The translations under genes were made by a program, and so were the position numbers. A stretch of 64,000 nt of DNA from Paraburkholderia sp. BL23I1N1. GTDB taxonomy: Bacteria; Pseudomonadota; Gammaproteobacteria; Burkholderiales; Burkholderiaceae. The stretch is from contig NZ_RAPV01000001.1 in NCBI RefSeq assembly GCF_003610295.1, positions 1,984,001-2,048,000 on the forward strand, given 5' to 3'. The number at the start of each line of letters is the position of its first letter. Within the stretch, counting starts at the first letter, position 1. The notes under the pieces are model-generated. The model did not search any database. It was not told where the DNA came from and saw nothing but the letters and a program-made list of their open reading frames with translations. Of this stretch, positions 37,169 to 49,368 are shown piece by piece.

Positions 37169-37623
37169 TGTATGAATACCTCTATCGGTTCGAGGCCCGC
37201 CTGAATTGCTCGCCACGATACGTCAAAATCTAGGGAAACTTCCGTTCGCTTTGCCGCAATCGGAGCCTTGCCGGCGCACGCCTGAAAAGGTCGAAAAATC
37301 CTTTCCGGAATGTGCGGAAAGCTCGCGTTTGCGGGTCATCCGTACGGCAGTTTAGCTTAATTCGCTATGCGTTGCCGGTGGTGATAGTACTCATCAAGGG
37401 CAGTAGGGCCAATGGCTGCCGGTGAAGTGCCACTACGCCTGCACCACGTTTTAACAACCGCGACGCAGCTTATCTGGTGGCTGGCAGCGCAAACTCAAGC
37501 ACCCCAAACCCGTATCGCCGGGTGCCGCATCCTATATGGTGCGAAACGCCTGAATCGGCGCGTCGATGTCGGTTTGACCGTATTAACAGTCGCGCGACGC
37601 GCCAAGCGATGATAGAATGTTTC
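37169..37623. other. 455-base intergenic region trxA / SRP RNA
   Basis: Holds the divergent trxA promoter and, at the right end, the promoter of the 4.5S RNA gene. A small hairpin CTTTCCG/CGGAAAG lies at 37301-37321. A TTGACC at 37574-37579 is too far from the -10 TAGAAT to be its -35. No protein gene is supported. Confidence 0.5.
37613..37618 (+). promoter_or_regulatory. -10 element of the 4.5S RNA gene
   Basis: TAGAAT 6 bases before the predicted RNA start. No strong -35 is seen at 17 bases, so the assignment is tentative. Confidence 0.45.
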
Positions 37624-37723
37624 GTGACGGGCCTCCTCGCATGGAGGGATGGTCAACCTGGTCAGGTCGGGAACGAAGCAGCCACAGCCGTTTTCCACCA
37701 GTGCCGAGGGTCAGGCTCGTCAC
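37624..37723 (+). ncRNA. ffs: signal recognition particle 4.5S RNA
   Basis: The diagnostic apical domain is present: GGTCAACCTGGTCAGG, GGGAACGAAGCAGCC (the GGAA tetraloop side) and CACAGC. The ends GTGACGGGCCTCCTCG and CGAGGGTCAGGCTCGTCAC pair to close the long hairpin, giving about 100 nt, right for the short bacterial SRP RNA. It binds Ffh and directs membrane proteins to FtsY. The exact ends are inferred from the pairing. A T-rich stretch after 37725 (CTCTTTTCTGTTTTTC) is a likely terminator. It lies 230 bases upstream of dnaX. Confidence 0.93.
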
Positions 37724-37952
37724 CTTCCTCTTTTCTGTTTTTCATTCACGTCTCATCAGTCGCATCCCCCCATCTGGTCTTGTCTTGCGCGTTGTCACGC
37801 AGACGCTGCATTGGCGTCGCAGTGGTATTTTCCGCGCGCTTCATCTATTTTTTTCTATCGGTCCGTTAGCCTGTTTCAATGAAGCGGCAACACGCGTTCG
37901 CGCGCCGTCTCGATTCGGTTTTGCGCGCCATCGTTACTGATACAATTTCCAG

Positions 37953-40715
<2,763 letters not shown>

Positions 40716-40778
40716 TTCGCCGCGCCCCCGTGGCGCACCCGATTTCCGGATTTCACGCTATCAAGAAGGAGCATGTCC

Positions 40779-41105
40779 ATGATGAAAGGCCAACTCGCCG
40801 GGCTGATGAAGCAGGCCCAGCAGATGCAGGAAAACATGAAGAAGATGCAGGAGCAGCTTGCATTGATCGAAGTCGAAGGACAGTCGGGCGCCGGTCTCGT
40901 CAAGGTGACGATGACCTGCAAGAACGACGTGCGCCGCGTTTCGATCGATCCGAGCCTGCTTGCCGACGACAAGGACATGCTGGAAGACCTGGTCGCCGCT
41001 GCGTTCAACGACGCTGTGCGCAAGGCCGAAGCTACCGCTCAGGAAAAGATGGGCGGTATGACCTCGGGTCTGCCGCTGCCGCCGGGCTTCAAGCTGCCGT
41101 TCTGA
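40779..41105 (+). CDS. ybaB: YbaB/EbfC family nucleoid-associated protein
   Basis: A 108-residue DNA-binding protein: [27 protein letters not shown] (helical N-terminus), the conserved [15 protein letters not shown] strand pair and the [15 protein letters not shown] helix. It has the usual C-terminal [17 protein letters not shown]. The start is ATG 40779, 7 bases after GGAG; the ATG at 40773 is too close to the ribosome site. The dnaX-ybaB-recR order is highly conserved. Its exact role is unclear, though it binds DNA in several species. Confidence 0.93.
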   Translation: MMKGQLAGLMKQAQQMQENMKKMQEQLALIEVEGQSGAGLVKVTMTCKNDVRRVSIDPSLLADDKDMLEDLVAAAFNDAVRKAEATAQEKMGGMTSGLPLPPGFKLPF

Positions 41106-41364
41106 GCGGCGTCGCTGCAAGAACAGACTTGCGCCGCTGCTCTGAGCGCGGCGTGAGTTGAATACGCGAGTCGCGCTTGTTCAGATGCTCGCTCCGGCTC
41201 GCGCAAGTTGGCATCGATGCAGTGCAGTTCGTTCGGTGAGCGCCGGGCCGATTCATTATCAAGCTGACTCAAGCTGACAGAAGTAACCGAAGCAGAAGCA
41301 ACCGCAACGCCACCCGCGTACCGGACCCTACCAGGCAACACCCACTTCGACACCGCCGATCCGC

Positions 41365-41961
41365 ATGAAACAACCTTCCGCCTTGTCGGCGCTCGTCGAA
41401 GCGCTGCGCGTGCTGCCCGGGGTCGGGCCTAAATCGGCGCAACGCATGGCGTACCACCTGATGCAGCACGACCGCGACGGCGCCGAAAAACTCGGGCGCT
41501 CGTTGCTGTTCGCGACTGAACATCTGCAGCACTGCGAGAAGTGCAATACCTTTACCGAAGCGCAGATCTGCGAGGTCTGCCTCGATGAGGAGCGCGATCC
41601 GGCGTTGTTATGTGTCGTCGAGACGCCCGCCGACCAGATCATGCTCGAACAGACCATGACCTATCGCGGCCTTTATTTCGTGCTGATGGGGCGGCTCAGT
41701 CCGCTCGACGGCATCGGCCCGAAGGAGATTCATTTCGACCGGCTGGTCAAGCGCGCGTCGGATGGAATCGTCAAGGAAGTTGTGCTCGCAACCAATTTCA
41801 CCAATGAAGGCGAGGCCACCGCGCATTACCTCGGGCAGACGCTCAAGGCGCGCGGTCTTGTCGTGACGCGCCTCGCGCGCGGCGTGCCGGTGGGCGGCGA
41901 ACTCGAGTACGTCGACGCCGGCACGATCGCCCGCGCGATGCTCGACCGGCGCTCGATGTAG
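41365..41961 (+). CDS. recR: recombination mediator RecR
   Basis: A 198-residue RecR with HhH motif [16 protein letters not shown] near residues 17-32 and a four-Cys zinc finger ([16 protein letters not shown]). The Toprim domain ([33 protein letters not shown]) and the C-terminal ATP-like segment are also present. With RecF and RecO it loads RecA onto gapped DNA. 260 bases separate it from ybaB; that stretch contains no gene. Confidence 0.96.
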   Translation: MKQPSALSALVEALRVLPGVGPKSAQRMAYHLMQHDRDGAEKLGRSLLFATEHLQHCEKCNTFTEAQICEVCLDEERDPALLCVVETPADQIMLEQTMTYRGLYFVLMGRLSPLDGIGPKEIHFDRLVKRASDGIVKEVVLATNFTNEGEATAHYLGQTLKARGLVVTRLARGVPVGGELEYVDAGTIARAMLDRRSM

Positions 41962-42076
41962 CACGGTCACTGACAGCGCCAGATCGTCACGCCTGCCATG
42001 CCTGAGCTAACCGCGCGGGACCGAGTTGCAACGCTTCGCGACGCGCCCGGGCAAGAACAGAACACAGAGGAGACAC

Positions 42077-43303
42077 ATGAGCGTCAATCCTGACCCTGGC
42101 GCCACACCCAAAGGCCCGCTTGCCGGCGTCAGGGTGCTCGAGCTCGGCACGCTGATCGCCGGCCCATTCGCCGCGCGCTTTCTCGGCGAGTTCGGCGCCG
42201 ACGTCATCAAGATCGAAGATCCCAAAGGCGGCGATCCGCTGCGCAAATGGCGCAAGCTCTATCCGGAAGTCGGTGGCACGTCCTTATGGTGGGCCGTGCA
42301 GGCGCGCAACAAGAAATCCGTCACGATCAATCTGAAAGCCGAGGAAGGCAAGGAGATCGTGCGGCGTCTGGCGAAAGAAGCCGATATCGTCGTCGAAAAT
42401 TTCCGGCCGGGTTTGCTGGAGAAGCTCGGCCTCGGTTATGACGTCCTGTCGGCGGAGAACCCTGGGCTCGTGATGGTGCGTCTGTCCGGCTACGGCCAGA
42501 CCGGGCCGTATCGCGACCGGCCTGGATTCGGCGCGATTGCCGAATCGATGGGCGGTTTGCGCCACATCACCGGCTATCCGGATTTGCCGCCGCCACGTAT
42601 TGGTATTTCGATCGGCGATTCGATTGCCGCGCTGCACGGCGTGATCGGCGCATTGATGGCGCTGCATCACAAGCAGGTGAACGGCGGCAAAGGGCAGGTG
42701 GTCGACGTCGCGCTGTACGAGGCGGTCTTCAACATGATGGAGAGCGTGGTGCCGGAGTACGGCGTGTACGGCATGGTGCGCGAGCGCACCGGCGCGTCGC
42801 TGCCGGGCATCGTGCCGTCGAACACGTATCCTTGCCGCGACGGCAGCATCGTCATTGGCGGCAATAGCGATCCGATCTTCAAGCGCCTGATGGTCGCTAT
42901 CGAACGCGAGGACCTGGCGAACGATCCAGGCTTGGCGCACAACGACGGCCGCGTGCCGCGTACCCAGGAAATCGACGGCGCGATCGCCGCGTGGCTCGCC
43001 ACGCGCACCATCGACGAAGCGCTCACCGTGCTGAACGCCGCCGACGTGCCGGTCGGCCGCATTTACAGCGTCGCGGACATGTTCACCGATCCGCAATACA
43101 TGGCGCGCCAGATGATCCAGCGCTTCAAATGGCAGGACGGTCAGGAAATCACGCTGCCGTCGGTCACGCCGAAGCTCTCGGAAACCCCCGGCGAAACGCG
43201 CTGGTTAGGCCCGGAACTGGGTGAACATACCGACGAAGTCCTGCAATCGCTAGGTTACGATTCTGACCAGATTGCAAGGTTGCACGCGCAACAGATTGTG
43301 TAA
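42077..43303 (+). CDS. CaiB/BaiF family CoA transferase (family III)
   Basis: A 408-residue class III CoA-transferase. Features: LAGVRVLELGTLIAGPFAARFLGEFGADVIKIE at the N-terminus, NFRPGLLEKLGLGYDVL and VRLSGYGQTGPYRDRPGFGAIAESMGGL. Members form interlocked dimers and use an Asp to carry CoA between acids; the specific acids cannot be told. ATG 42077 is chosen with GAGGAG-like sequence upstream over the open ATG at 42026. It ends at a shared terminator with a convergent oxidoreductase. Confidence 0.9.
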   Translation: MSVNPDPGATPKGPLAGVRVLELGTLIAGPFAARFLGEFGADVIKIEDPKGGDPLRKWRKLYPEVGGTSLWWAVQARNKKSVTINLKAEEGKEIVRRLAKEADIVVENFRPGLLEKLGLGYDVLSAENPGLVMVRLSGYGQTGPYRDRPGFGAIAESMGGLRHITGYPDLPPPRIGISIGDSIAALHGVIGALMALHHKQVNGGKGQVVDVALYEAVFNMMESVVPEYGVYGMVRERTGASLPGIVPSNTYPCRDGSIVIGGNSDPIFKRLMVAIEREDLANDPGLAHNDGRVPRTQEIDGAIAAWLATRTIDEALTVLNAADVPVGRIYSVADMFTDPQYMARQMIQRFKWQDGQEITLPSVTPKLSETPGETRWLGPELGEHTDEVLQSLGYDSDQIARLHAQQIV

Positions 43304-43336
43304 GTGAGCGCAGGGCTCGGCAAGCCAGGGTGCAGC

Positions 43337-43378
43337 AAAAACGGCGCGTGGTTCTAAAACCGCGCGCCGTTTCGATTT
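43337..43378. terminator. bidirectional terminator between CoA transferase and oxidoreductase genes
   Basis: AAACGGCGCGTGGTT, a CTAA loop, AACCGCGCGCCGTTT (one G-T pair), flanked by A and T runs. Confidence 0.85.
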
Positions 43379-43420
43379 GACGCTCAATGAAGCGAAGGTC
43401 GAGCGCGCGACGGCTCACGG

Positions 43421-44395
43421 CTAAGGCGTAATCACCACCTTCCCGATTACCCGGCGTTCCGCCATATCGCGCAGCGCACGGCCGGTGTCGTCGAGCGAAT
43501 AACGTTCCGAAACGTAGGGCTTAAGCTTGCCTTCGCCGATCCATCCAGTCATCTGGTCGAACGCAGCGTGATTGTGCTGCGGCTCGCGTTTCGCAAAGTC
43601 GCCCCAGAACACGCCGACCAGACTTGCACCCTTGAGCAGCGTCAGGTTGAGCGGCAGCTTCGGAATCTCGCCGTTTGCAAAGCCGACCACCAGATAACGC
43701 CCGCGCCAACCGATGCTGCGAAACGCCGGTTCCGCATACACGCCGCCAACCGGGTCGTAGATCACGTCCGGACCCTTGCCGTCGGTCAGCGCCTTGATGC
43801 GCTCGCGCAGGTCTTCGGTGCTGTAATTAATCGTGGCGTCCGCGCCGTGCTTCACGCAGGTGGCGAGCTTCTCGTCGGTCGATGCCGCTGCAATCACGCG
43901 TGCGCCGAGCGCCTTGCCGATCTCGACCGCGGCGAGCCCGACGCCGCCCGCCGCGCCCAACACGAGCATCGTCTCGCCGGCCTTCAACTGACCGCGATCG
44001 ACCACCGCATGATGCGAAGTGCCATAGGCAAGCGTGAACGCCGCGGCCAGCTCGAAATCGACGCCGTCCGCCAGCGGCACGCACGCCGTGACCGGTGCCA
44101 GTGCCTGCTCGGCAAACCCGCCTGAGCCGGTGAATGCGACCACGCGCGAGCCCGGTTTGAATTGCGTCACGCCGGCGCCGACTGCGCGCACGACGCCCGC
44201 GACTTCCGAGCCGGGGGTAAAGGGCAGGGGCGGTTTGAACTGGTATTTGTTCTCGATGATCAACACATCGGGAAAGTTGACGGCCGCGGCTTTGACGTCG
44301 ATCACGACGTGGCCCGGCGGCGCCTCGAGATCCGGCAGATTTTCGACGACCAGGCTCTCCGGCGGCCCGTACTGATTACAGCGAATCGCGCGCAT
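43421..44395 (-). CDS. NADPH:quinone oxidoreductase-like, MDR superfamily
   Basis: A 324-residue medium-chain dehydrogenase/reductase without the zinc ligands of alcohol dehydrogenases. [19 protein letters not shown] is followed by the nucleotide motif [21 protein letters not shown]. It resembles QOR/QorA and enoyl reductase-like members that reduce quinones or alpha,beta-unsaturated carbonyls with NADPH. The start is ATG 44395, with GGAG upstream, rather than the open frame to 44560. It is convergent with the CoA transferase. Confidence 0.88.
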   Translation of the reverse strand: MRAIRCNQYGPPESLVVENLPDLEAPPGHVVIDVKAAAVNFPDVLIIENKYQFKPPLPFTPGSEVAGVVRAVGAGVTQFKPGSRVVAFTGSGGFAEQALAPVTACVPLADGVDFELAAAFTLAYGTSHHAVVDRGQLKAGETMLVLGAAGGVGLAAVEIGKALGARVIAAASTDEKLATCVKHGADATINYSTEDLRERIKALTDGKGPDVIYDPVGGVYAEPAFRSIGWRGRYLVVGFANGEIPKLPLNLTLLKGASLVGVFWGDFAKREPQHNHAAFDQMTGWIGEGKLKPYVSERYSLDDTGRALRDMAERRVIGKVVITP

Positions 44396-44622
44396 CGTGT
44401 CTCCATATCGATCAGGGTCCCTCAAGGGCACTTCCTCCAGGGCGTCGCAACTATTCTGAGTGTAAAACAATCCGCACGACCGTGCGTTTTTATTACTCGA
44501 AGCCGGGTGCCTGCGCGGTCGATACCCGTCGGCGCGGAGCCCGGCGCGTGCGCTTTGCATGTGATGCGCGCACCGCCTGCTGTGTCGTTCGCGTGCCTTC
44601 TTTCCTCGGTTACAATCGCCGC

Positions 44623-45381
44623 ATGCGAATCCTAATCAGCAATGACGACGGCTATCTGGCGCCCGGCCTTGCCGCGCTTTACGAAGCGCTCAAGCCGATC
44701 GCGGACGTCACCGTGATGGCGCCCGAGCAGAACTGCAGCGGCGCGTCCAATTCCTTGACGCTGTCGCGTCCGCTTTCGGTCCTGCGTTCGGCGAACGGTT
44801 TTTACTACGTCAACGGCACGCCAACCGATTCGGTGCACATCGCACTGACCGGTATGCTGGACCACACGCCCGACCTCGTCGTCTCCGGCATCAACAACGG
44901 CCAGAACATGGGTGAGGACACGCTCTATTCGGGCACCGTCGCCGCCGCCACCGAAGGCATCATGTTCGGTGTGCCGGCCATCGCCTTCTCGCTGGTCGAC
45001 AAAGACTGGGTGCATCTCGAAGATGCCGCGCGTGTGGCCGCCGAGATCGTCGCGCATTACCTCGCGCAACCGTTGCCGGGGCATCCGCTCCTGAACGTCA
45101 ATATTCCGAACCTGCCGTATGAGCAACTCGGCGGCTGGCATATCACGCGTCTCGGCAAGCGGCATCCGTCGCAGCCGGTGATCCGCCAGACCAACCCGCG
45201 CGGCGAACCGATCTACTGGATCGGCCCGTCGGGGAGCGCGCGCGATGCGAGCGAAGGCACCGATTTCCACGCTGTCGCCAACGGCCAGGTGTCGATCACG
45301 CCGCTGCAGCTCGACCTGACCCACACGCAAATGCTGCCCGCAGCGCGCGACTGGGCGCGTGCCGGCAGCCGCGCTTCATGA
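44623..45381 (+). CDS. surE: 5'/3'-nucleotidase SurE
   Basis: A 252-residue metal-dependent phosphatase. The N-terminus [14 protein letters not shown] holds the metal-binding Asp pair. [24 protein letters not shown] is the SurE signature. It hydrolyses nucleoside monophosphates and is linked to stationary-phase survival. The start ATG 44623 begins the conserved block; the frame is open to 44482 but that part is not conserved. It overlaps pcm by 4 bases (45378-45381), and surE-pcm-nlpD-rpoS is a conserved stationary-phase block. Confidence 0.95.
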   Translation: MRILISNDDGYLAPGLAALYEALKPIADVTVMAPEQNCSGASNSLTLSRPLSVLRSANGFYYVNGTPTDSVHIALTGMLDHTPDLVVSGINNGQNMGEDTLYSGTVAAATEGIMFGVPAIAFSLVDKDWVHLEDAARVAAEIVAHYLAQPLPGHPLLNVNIPNLPYEQLGGWHITRLGKRHPSQPVIRQTNPRGEPIYWIGPSGSARDASEGTDFHAVANGQVSITPLQLDLTHTQMLPAARDWARAGSRAS

Positions 45382-46397
45382 CCAGCGAGCGCGCAAAGCG
45401 CTTTCCGCTCGGCCTCGAAGACCTGGTGCGCGAACCGCGCCGAACAGAAGGGCGTCCGGGCGACGTGCGCGCGGCAGCACTCGCCGCGAGCGCGGCGCTG
45501 AACGCGCGCCAGCAACCGGCAAAGAATTCGCCGCCTGGTTCCGCGGGGAAGACCCCAGCGAAGTCGCCGGCGAGGGCACAGACTCAAGCTCAGGCGACTT
45601 CGCACACAAAGCCGCAAGCCAAACCCCGCGCAACTGCCATCGCGCAAGGTGCGGCAGTGCGCGCCGCGCCAAAACTTGCGCCGCTAAACAAACCCGCCGC
45701 CAAACTCAACGAGCGGACTTCTGTGCCGAACGTCGCGTTGAACGGTGCTTTGGCGCTGACTTCGGAACGGGTTCGCGAACGGATGGTCGAACGCCTGCGT
45801 GCGAACGGTGTGACCGATCAGCGCGTGTTGAACGCGATGTCGGTGGTGCCGCGCCACATGTTCGTCGACCCGGGCCTCGCGGCTCAGGCCTATGAAGATG
45901 CCGCGCTGCCGATCGGTCATCACCAGACGATTTCCAAGCCTTCGGTGGTCGCGCGGATGATCGAACTGGCGGCAGCCGGCCGCGCGTTGAACAACGTGCT
46001 CGAAATCGGCACCGGTTGCGGCTATCAGGCTGCGGTACTGAGCCAGGTGGCGCGGGATGTTTATTCGATCGAACGCATCAAGCCGCTGTCCGAACGCGCG
46101 AAGACAAACTTGCGTCCGCTGCGCATTCCGAACATCCGGTTGCACTATGGCGATGGCCGCCTGGGGCTGCCGTCGGCGGCGCCGTTCGATGCGATCGTGA
46201 TCGCCGCGGCCGGGCTCGACGTACCGCAAGCATTACTTGAACAACTCGCGATCGGCGGCCGTCTGGTCGCGCCGGTCGGCTCGCAGGAAGGCCAGAACCA
46301 GGTGCTGACCCTGGTCGAGCGCCTCGGGCCCGCGCAGTGGCGCGAGTCGCGGCTTGATCGCGTTTTCTTTGTACCCTTAAAATCCGGAGTGATTTGA
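45378..46397 (+). CDS. pcm: protein-L-isoaspartate O-methyltransferase
   Basis: A 339-residue protein whose last ~210 residues are [26 protein letters not shown] motif [19 protein letters not shown] and [15 protein letters not shown]. It repairs damaged aspartyl residues. The first ~125 residues are an Ala/Lys/Pro-rich low-complexity extension not found in E. coli Pcm (208 aa), perhaps a flexible tether. The start overlaps surE (ATGA). The extension is in frame with no alternative start having a better ribosome site. Confidence 0.9.
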   Translation: MTSERAKRFPLGLEDLVREPRRTEGRPGDVRAAALAASAALNARQQPAKNSPPGSAGKTPAKSPARAQTQAQATSHTKPQAKPRATAIAQGAAVRAAPKLAPLNKPAAKLNERTSVPNVALNGALALTSERVRERMVERLRANGVTDQRVLNAMSVVPRHMFVDPGLAAQAYEDAALPIGHHQTISKPSVVARMIELAAAGRALNNVLEIGTGCGYQAAVLSQVARDVYSIERIKPLSERAKTNLRPLRIPNIRLHYGDGRLGLPSAAPFDAIVIAAAGLDVPQALLEQLAIGGRLVAPVGSQEGQNQVLTLVERLGPAQWRESRLDRVFFVPLKSGVI

Positions 46398-46402
46398 CAC
46401 CG

Positions 46403-47341
46403 ATGAGTATGTTGCGCGCGATGCAAAGAACCAGACTGAATATGCCCATGACCGTAACCCAGCGTAGCGTGTGCGTGCTCGCCTTGTCCCTGTTGATGTC
46501 GGCTTGTGCGACCCGCCTCGATCAGGCGCCGGTCGTCGACCGCTCCGGCAGTGGCGCGCTCGGCACGCAAGCCGCGCAGCAGCCGGCCGTGCCGCTCGGA
46601 CCGCCGCCGCCGGGCTACTATCGCGTGAAGCCGGGCGATACGCTGTACCGGATCGCGTTGGAGAACGGCCAGAACTACCGCGACATTTCGACGTGGAACA
46701 ATCTCACCAATCCGAATCAGATTGAAGTCGATCAGTTGCTGCGCGTCGTGCCGCCTGGCGCGAACACTGCTGCCCTGACGCCGGGCGTGTCGACGGCACC
46801 GATCGGCGGCGGTGGCGCAGTGCAGAGCGCGCCGCTTGGCAGCACGCCGTCATCGGCCGGTGCCGCAGCGGGTGTCGCGGCGTCGCCGATCTATGGTTCG
46901 GGTGCGAACAACGCGTCGCTGACGCCACCGGCCAATCCGGGTGCCGCGAGCGACTCGAGTGCCGGCGCCTCCGGCAACATTGTGTTTGCATGGCCGGTGC
47001 GGGGGGCGCTGCTCGGCACGTTCAACGATTCGACCAACAAGGGTATTAATATCGGCGGCGCGGCTGGCGATCCGGTCAAGGCTTCGGCGGATGGACGCGT
47101 GGTTTACGCTGGAAATGGGCTGCGTGGTTACGGTAATCTCATTATCATCAAGCATGATGCAACTTATCTCACGGCGTATGCACACAACCGCGCTTTGATG
47201 GTAAAAGAAGGGGATGCGGTGACCAAAGGGCAGAAGATCGCCGAGATGGGCAATAGCGATTCCGACCGCGTGATGTTGCATTTCGAAGTTCGCCGGCAGG
47301 GTAAACCTGTCGACCCACTGAAGTATTTGCCGCCGCAATAA
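46403..47341 (+). CDS. nlpD: NlpD-type LysM/M23 lipoprotein, amidase activator
   Basis: A 312-residue outer-membrane lipoprotein. The lipobox is LLMSAC (Cys about 35), LysM is near 72-115 (YYRVKPGDTLYRIALENGQNYRDI), and a Gly/Ala/Ser linker and degenerate M23 domain (about 190-312) follow. The zinc-site His and Asp are replaced by Asn (NKGINIGG), so it is probably inactive as a peptidase and, like E. coli NlpD, activates an amidase such as AmiC for daughter-cell separation. ATG 46403 is preferred over the TTG at 46394 that overlaps the pcm stop; ATGs further in are possible. The rpoS promoter in many bacteria lies inside nlpD. Confidence 0.9.
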   Translation: MSMLRAMQRTRLNMPMTVTQRSVCVLALSLLMSACATRLDQAPVVDRSGSGALGTQAAQQPAVPLGPPPPGYYRVKPGDTLYRIALENGQNYRDISTWNNLTNPNQIEVDQLLRVVPPGANTAALTPGVSTAPIGGGGAVQSAPLGSTPSSAGAAAGVAASPIYGSGANNASLTPPANPGAASDSSAGASGNIVFAWPVRGALLGTFNDSTNKGINIGGAAGDPVKASADGRVVYAGNGLRGYGNLIIIKHDATYLTAYAHNRALMVKEGDAVTKGQKIAEMGNSDSDRVMLHFEVRRQGKPVDPLKYLPPQ

Positions 47342-47352
47342 GCGATACGACC

Positions 47353-48432
47353 ATGCCGAAATCGAAGCGCCGCCTGCCGCAAGCCGAGTCTGAGACGATT
47401 AGCCGCGTCACGTCCGCTTCGGTGGAGGATAGCGGCGCTTCGGATGCGGAAGAAGAGATCGTGGAGGAGCGCGATCTCGACGAACGCCAGGGCGCGGAAG
47501 AAGTCGGCGAGGGTCGCGAAAGCGCGAGCGAAGCGCCGCCCGACGTAGACGATTTCCGTGCGCTGCTGCAAGCCGAGCTGACGGCCGACACGATTCAGCA
47601 TTACCTGAACCGCATCAGCGTCAAGCCGCTTCTGACCGTCGAGGAAGAGCAGAAGTATTCGCGTCTGGCGAAGGCCGGCGAGTTCGACGCGCGGCAAGTG
47701 ATGATCGAGCGCAATTTGCGGCTTGTCGTCAGCATCGCGAAGGGTTACCTGAACCGCGGCGTGCCGCTGCTCGATCTGATCGAAGAGGGCAACCTCGGCC
47801 TGATGCACGCCATCGAGAAATTCGATCCCACACGCGGCTTCCGTTTCTCGACGTATGCCACCTGGTGGATTCGCCAGAGCATCGAACGCGCGATCATGAA
47901 CCAGGCGCGCACGGTGCGTTTGCCGGTGCACGTGATCCGTGAGCTCAATCAGGTGCTGCGCGCGAAGCGCCATCTGGAAAAGAATTCGATGAATTCCGGG
48001 GAAGCCGCCGAGCGCCGCGACGCCAGCATCGACGACATCGCGTATCTGACCGGCAAGACCACCGACGAAGTCACCGACATTCTCGCGCTGAACGAACACA
48101 CCGCATCGCTCGACGCGCCGCTCGATCTTGACCCGGCGAGCAGCCTGCTCGATCTGCTGTCCGACGATCAAAGCCAGTCGCCGGATGCCGAAGTGCAGCA
48201 TCGTGAACTGGAAACGCTTACACGTGCCTGGCTCGCGCGGCTGTCCGACAAGCATCGCCACGTGATCGAGCGCCGCTTCGGGCTGAATCATATCGAGCCC
48301 GCCACGCTCGAAGAGCTGGCCGACGAAATGGGCCTCACGCGCGAGCGTGTCCGCCAGATCCAACAGGAAGCGCTGGTGCGGTTAAAGCGCTTCTTTGCCT
48401 CCAACGGTGTTCGCAAGGACGCCGTTCTATAA
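47353..48432 (+). CDS. rpoS: RNA polymerase sigma factor RpoS
   Basis: A 359-residue sigma factor. An acidic N-terminus (about 1-65, many Glu/Asp) precedes the sigma-70 regions: 1.2 ([17 protein letters not shown]), 2 ([58 protein letters not shown]), 3 and 4 ([41 protein letters not shown]). It directs the stationary-phase and general stress response. It starts 11 bases after nlpD and has no obvious strong ribosome site, so translation may be regulated. Confidence 0.96.
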   Translation: MPKSKRRLPQAESETISRVTSASVEDSGASDAEEEIVEERDLDERQGAEEVGEGRESASEAPPDVDDFRALLQAELTADTIQHYLNRISVKPLLTVEEEQKYSRLAKAGEFDARQVMIERNLRLVVSIAKGYLNRGVPLLDLIEEGNLGLMHAIEKFDPTRGFRFSTYATWWIRQSIERAIMNQARTVRLPVHVIRELNQVLRAKRHLEKNSMNSGEAAERRDASIDDIAYLTGKTTDEVTDILALNEHTASLDAPLDLDPASSLLDLLSDDQSQSPDAEVQHRELETLTRAWLARLSDKHRHVIERRFGLNHIEPATLEELADEMGLTRERVRQIQQEALVRLKRFFASNGVRKDAVL

Positions 48433-48436
48433 GCTG

Positions 48437-49213
48437 ATGACACCGATTCTTGTTTTCGACATCGAGACGATTCCCGATGTCGCCGGCATTCGCCGCCTCG
48501 AAGATTTGCCCGCTACGCTGAGCGACGCCGAAGTCGCCGAGCACGCTTTTGCGGCGCGCCGGGAAAAGACCGGTAGCGATTTCCTGCCGCACCACCTGCA
48601 GCGCATCGCGGCGATTTCCTGCGTGTTCCGCGACAACAACGGTTTCCGTGTGCGCTCGCTCGGCACGCTGGAAGACGGCGAGGCGGCGCTCGTGCAGTCG
48701 TTTTATCGCGTGATCGAGAAGTACACGCCGCAGCTCGTGTCATGGAACGGCGGCGGGTTCGACTTGCCGGTGCTGAACTACCGCGCGCTGGTCAACGGTA
48801 TTCCGGCGTCCCGTTTCTGGGACCTCGGCGAGGACGACCGCGAGTTCAAGTGGAACAACTATATCAGCCGCTATCACGCGCGTCACACCGATCTGATGGA
48901 CGTGCTGGCGATGTATCAGGCGCGCGCCAACGCGCCGCTCGACGCGCTCGCGAAGATGTGCGGGTTCCCCGGCAAGATGGGCATGGACGGCAGCCAGGTG
49001 TGGCACGCGTACCAGGAAGGGCGCATTGAGGAAATCCGCAATTATTGCGAGACCGACGTCGTCAATACGTACCTGCTGTATTGCCGCTTCCAGCTGATCC
49101 GCGGCGCGTTCTCGGCCGAGGAGTATGCTGACGAGATCAACCTGGTCAAGAATGCATTAGCGCTGGAAGCGGCGCCACAATGGGCTGAGTATCTGGCCGC
49201 GTTCGATCAATAG
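48437..49213 (+). CDS. 3'-5' exonuclease, DnaQ/PolB-like
   Basis: A 258-residue RNase H-fold exonuclease of the predicted 3'-5' exonuclease / PolB-exonuclease-like family. ExoI motif FDIETIPDV, ExoII region SWNGGGFDLPVL, ExoIII YCETDVVNTYLLYCRF with Asp. It probably trims DNA or RNA ends; the physiological substrate is unknown. ATG 48437 begins the conserved TPILVFDIET block and lies 4 bases after the rpoS stop, so it may be co-transcribed with rpoS. Confidence 0.88.
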   Translation: MTPILVFDIETIPDVAGIRRLEDLPATLSDAEVAEHAFAARREKTGSDFLPHHLQRIAAISCVFRDNNGFRVRSLGTLEDGEAALVQSFYRVIEKYTPQLVSWNGGGFDLPVLNYRALVNGIPASRFWDLGEDDREFKWNNYISRYHARHTDLMDVLAMYQARANAPLDALAKMCGFPGKMGMDGSQVWHAYQEGRIEEIRNYCETDVVNTYLLYCRFQLIRGAFSAEEYADEINLVKNALALEAAPQWAEYLAAFDQ

Positions 49214-49368
49214 ACCGCAATAATCTGATGGCGAAGGGATTCGCGGCACGCGAATCGATTATGGGGCGGGTGAGCAGGCGCTAGCGGCCGCAGCCGCTCC
49301 AAATCATTGGCAACGACGAGGCTTCGTCTACAATCTCGCCTTTCCCCAAGTTTGTCAGGAAGTCGCAG

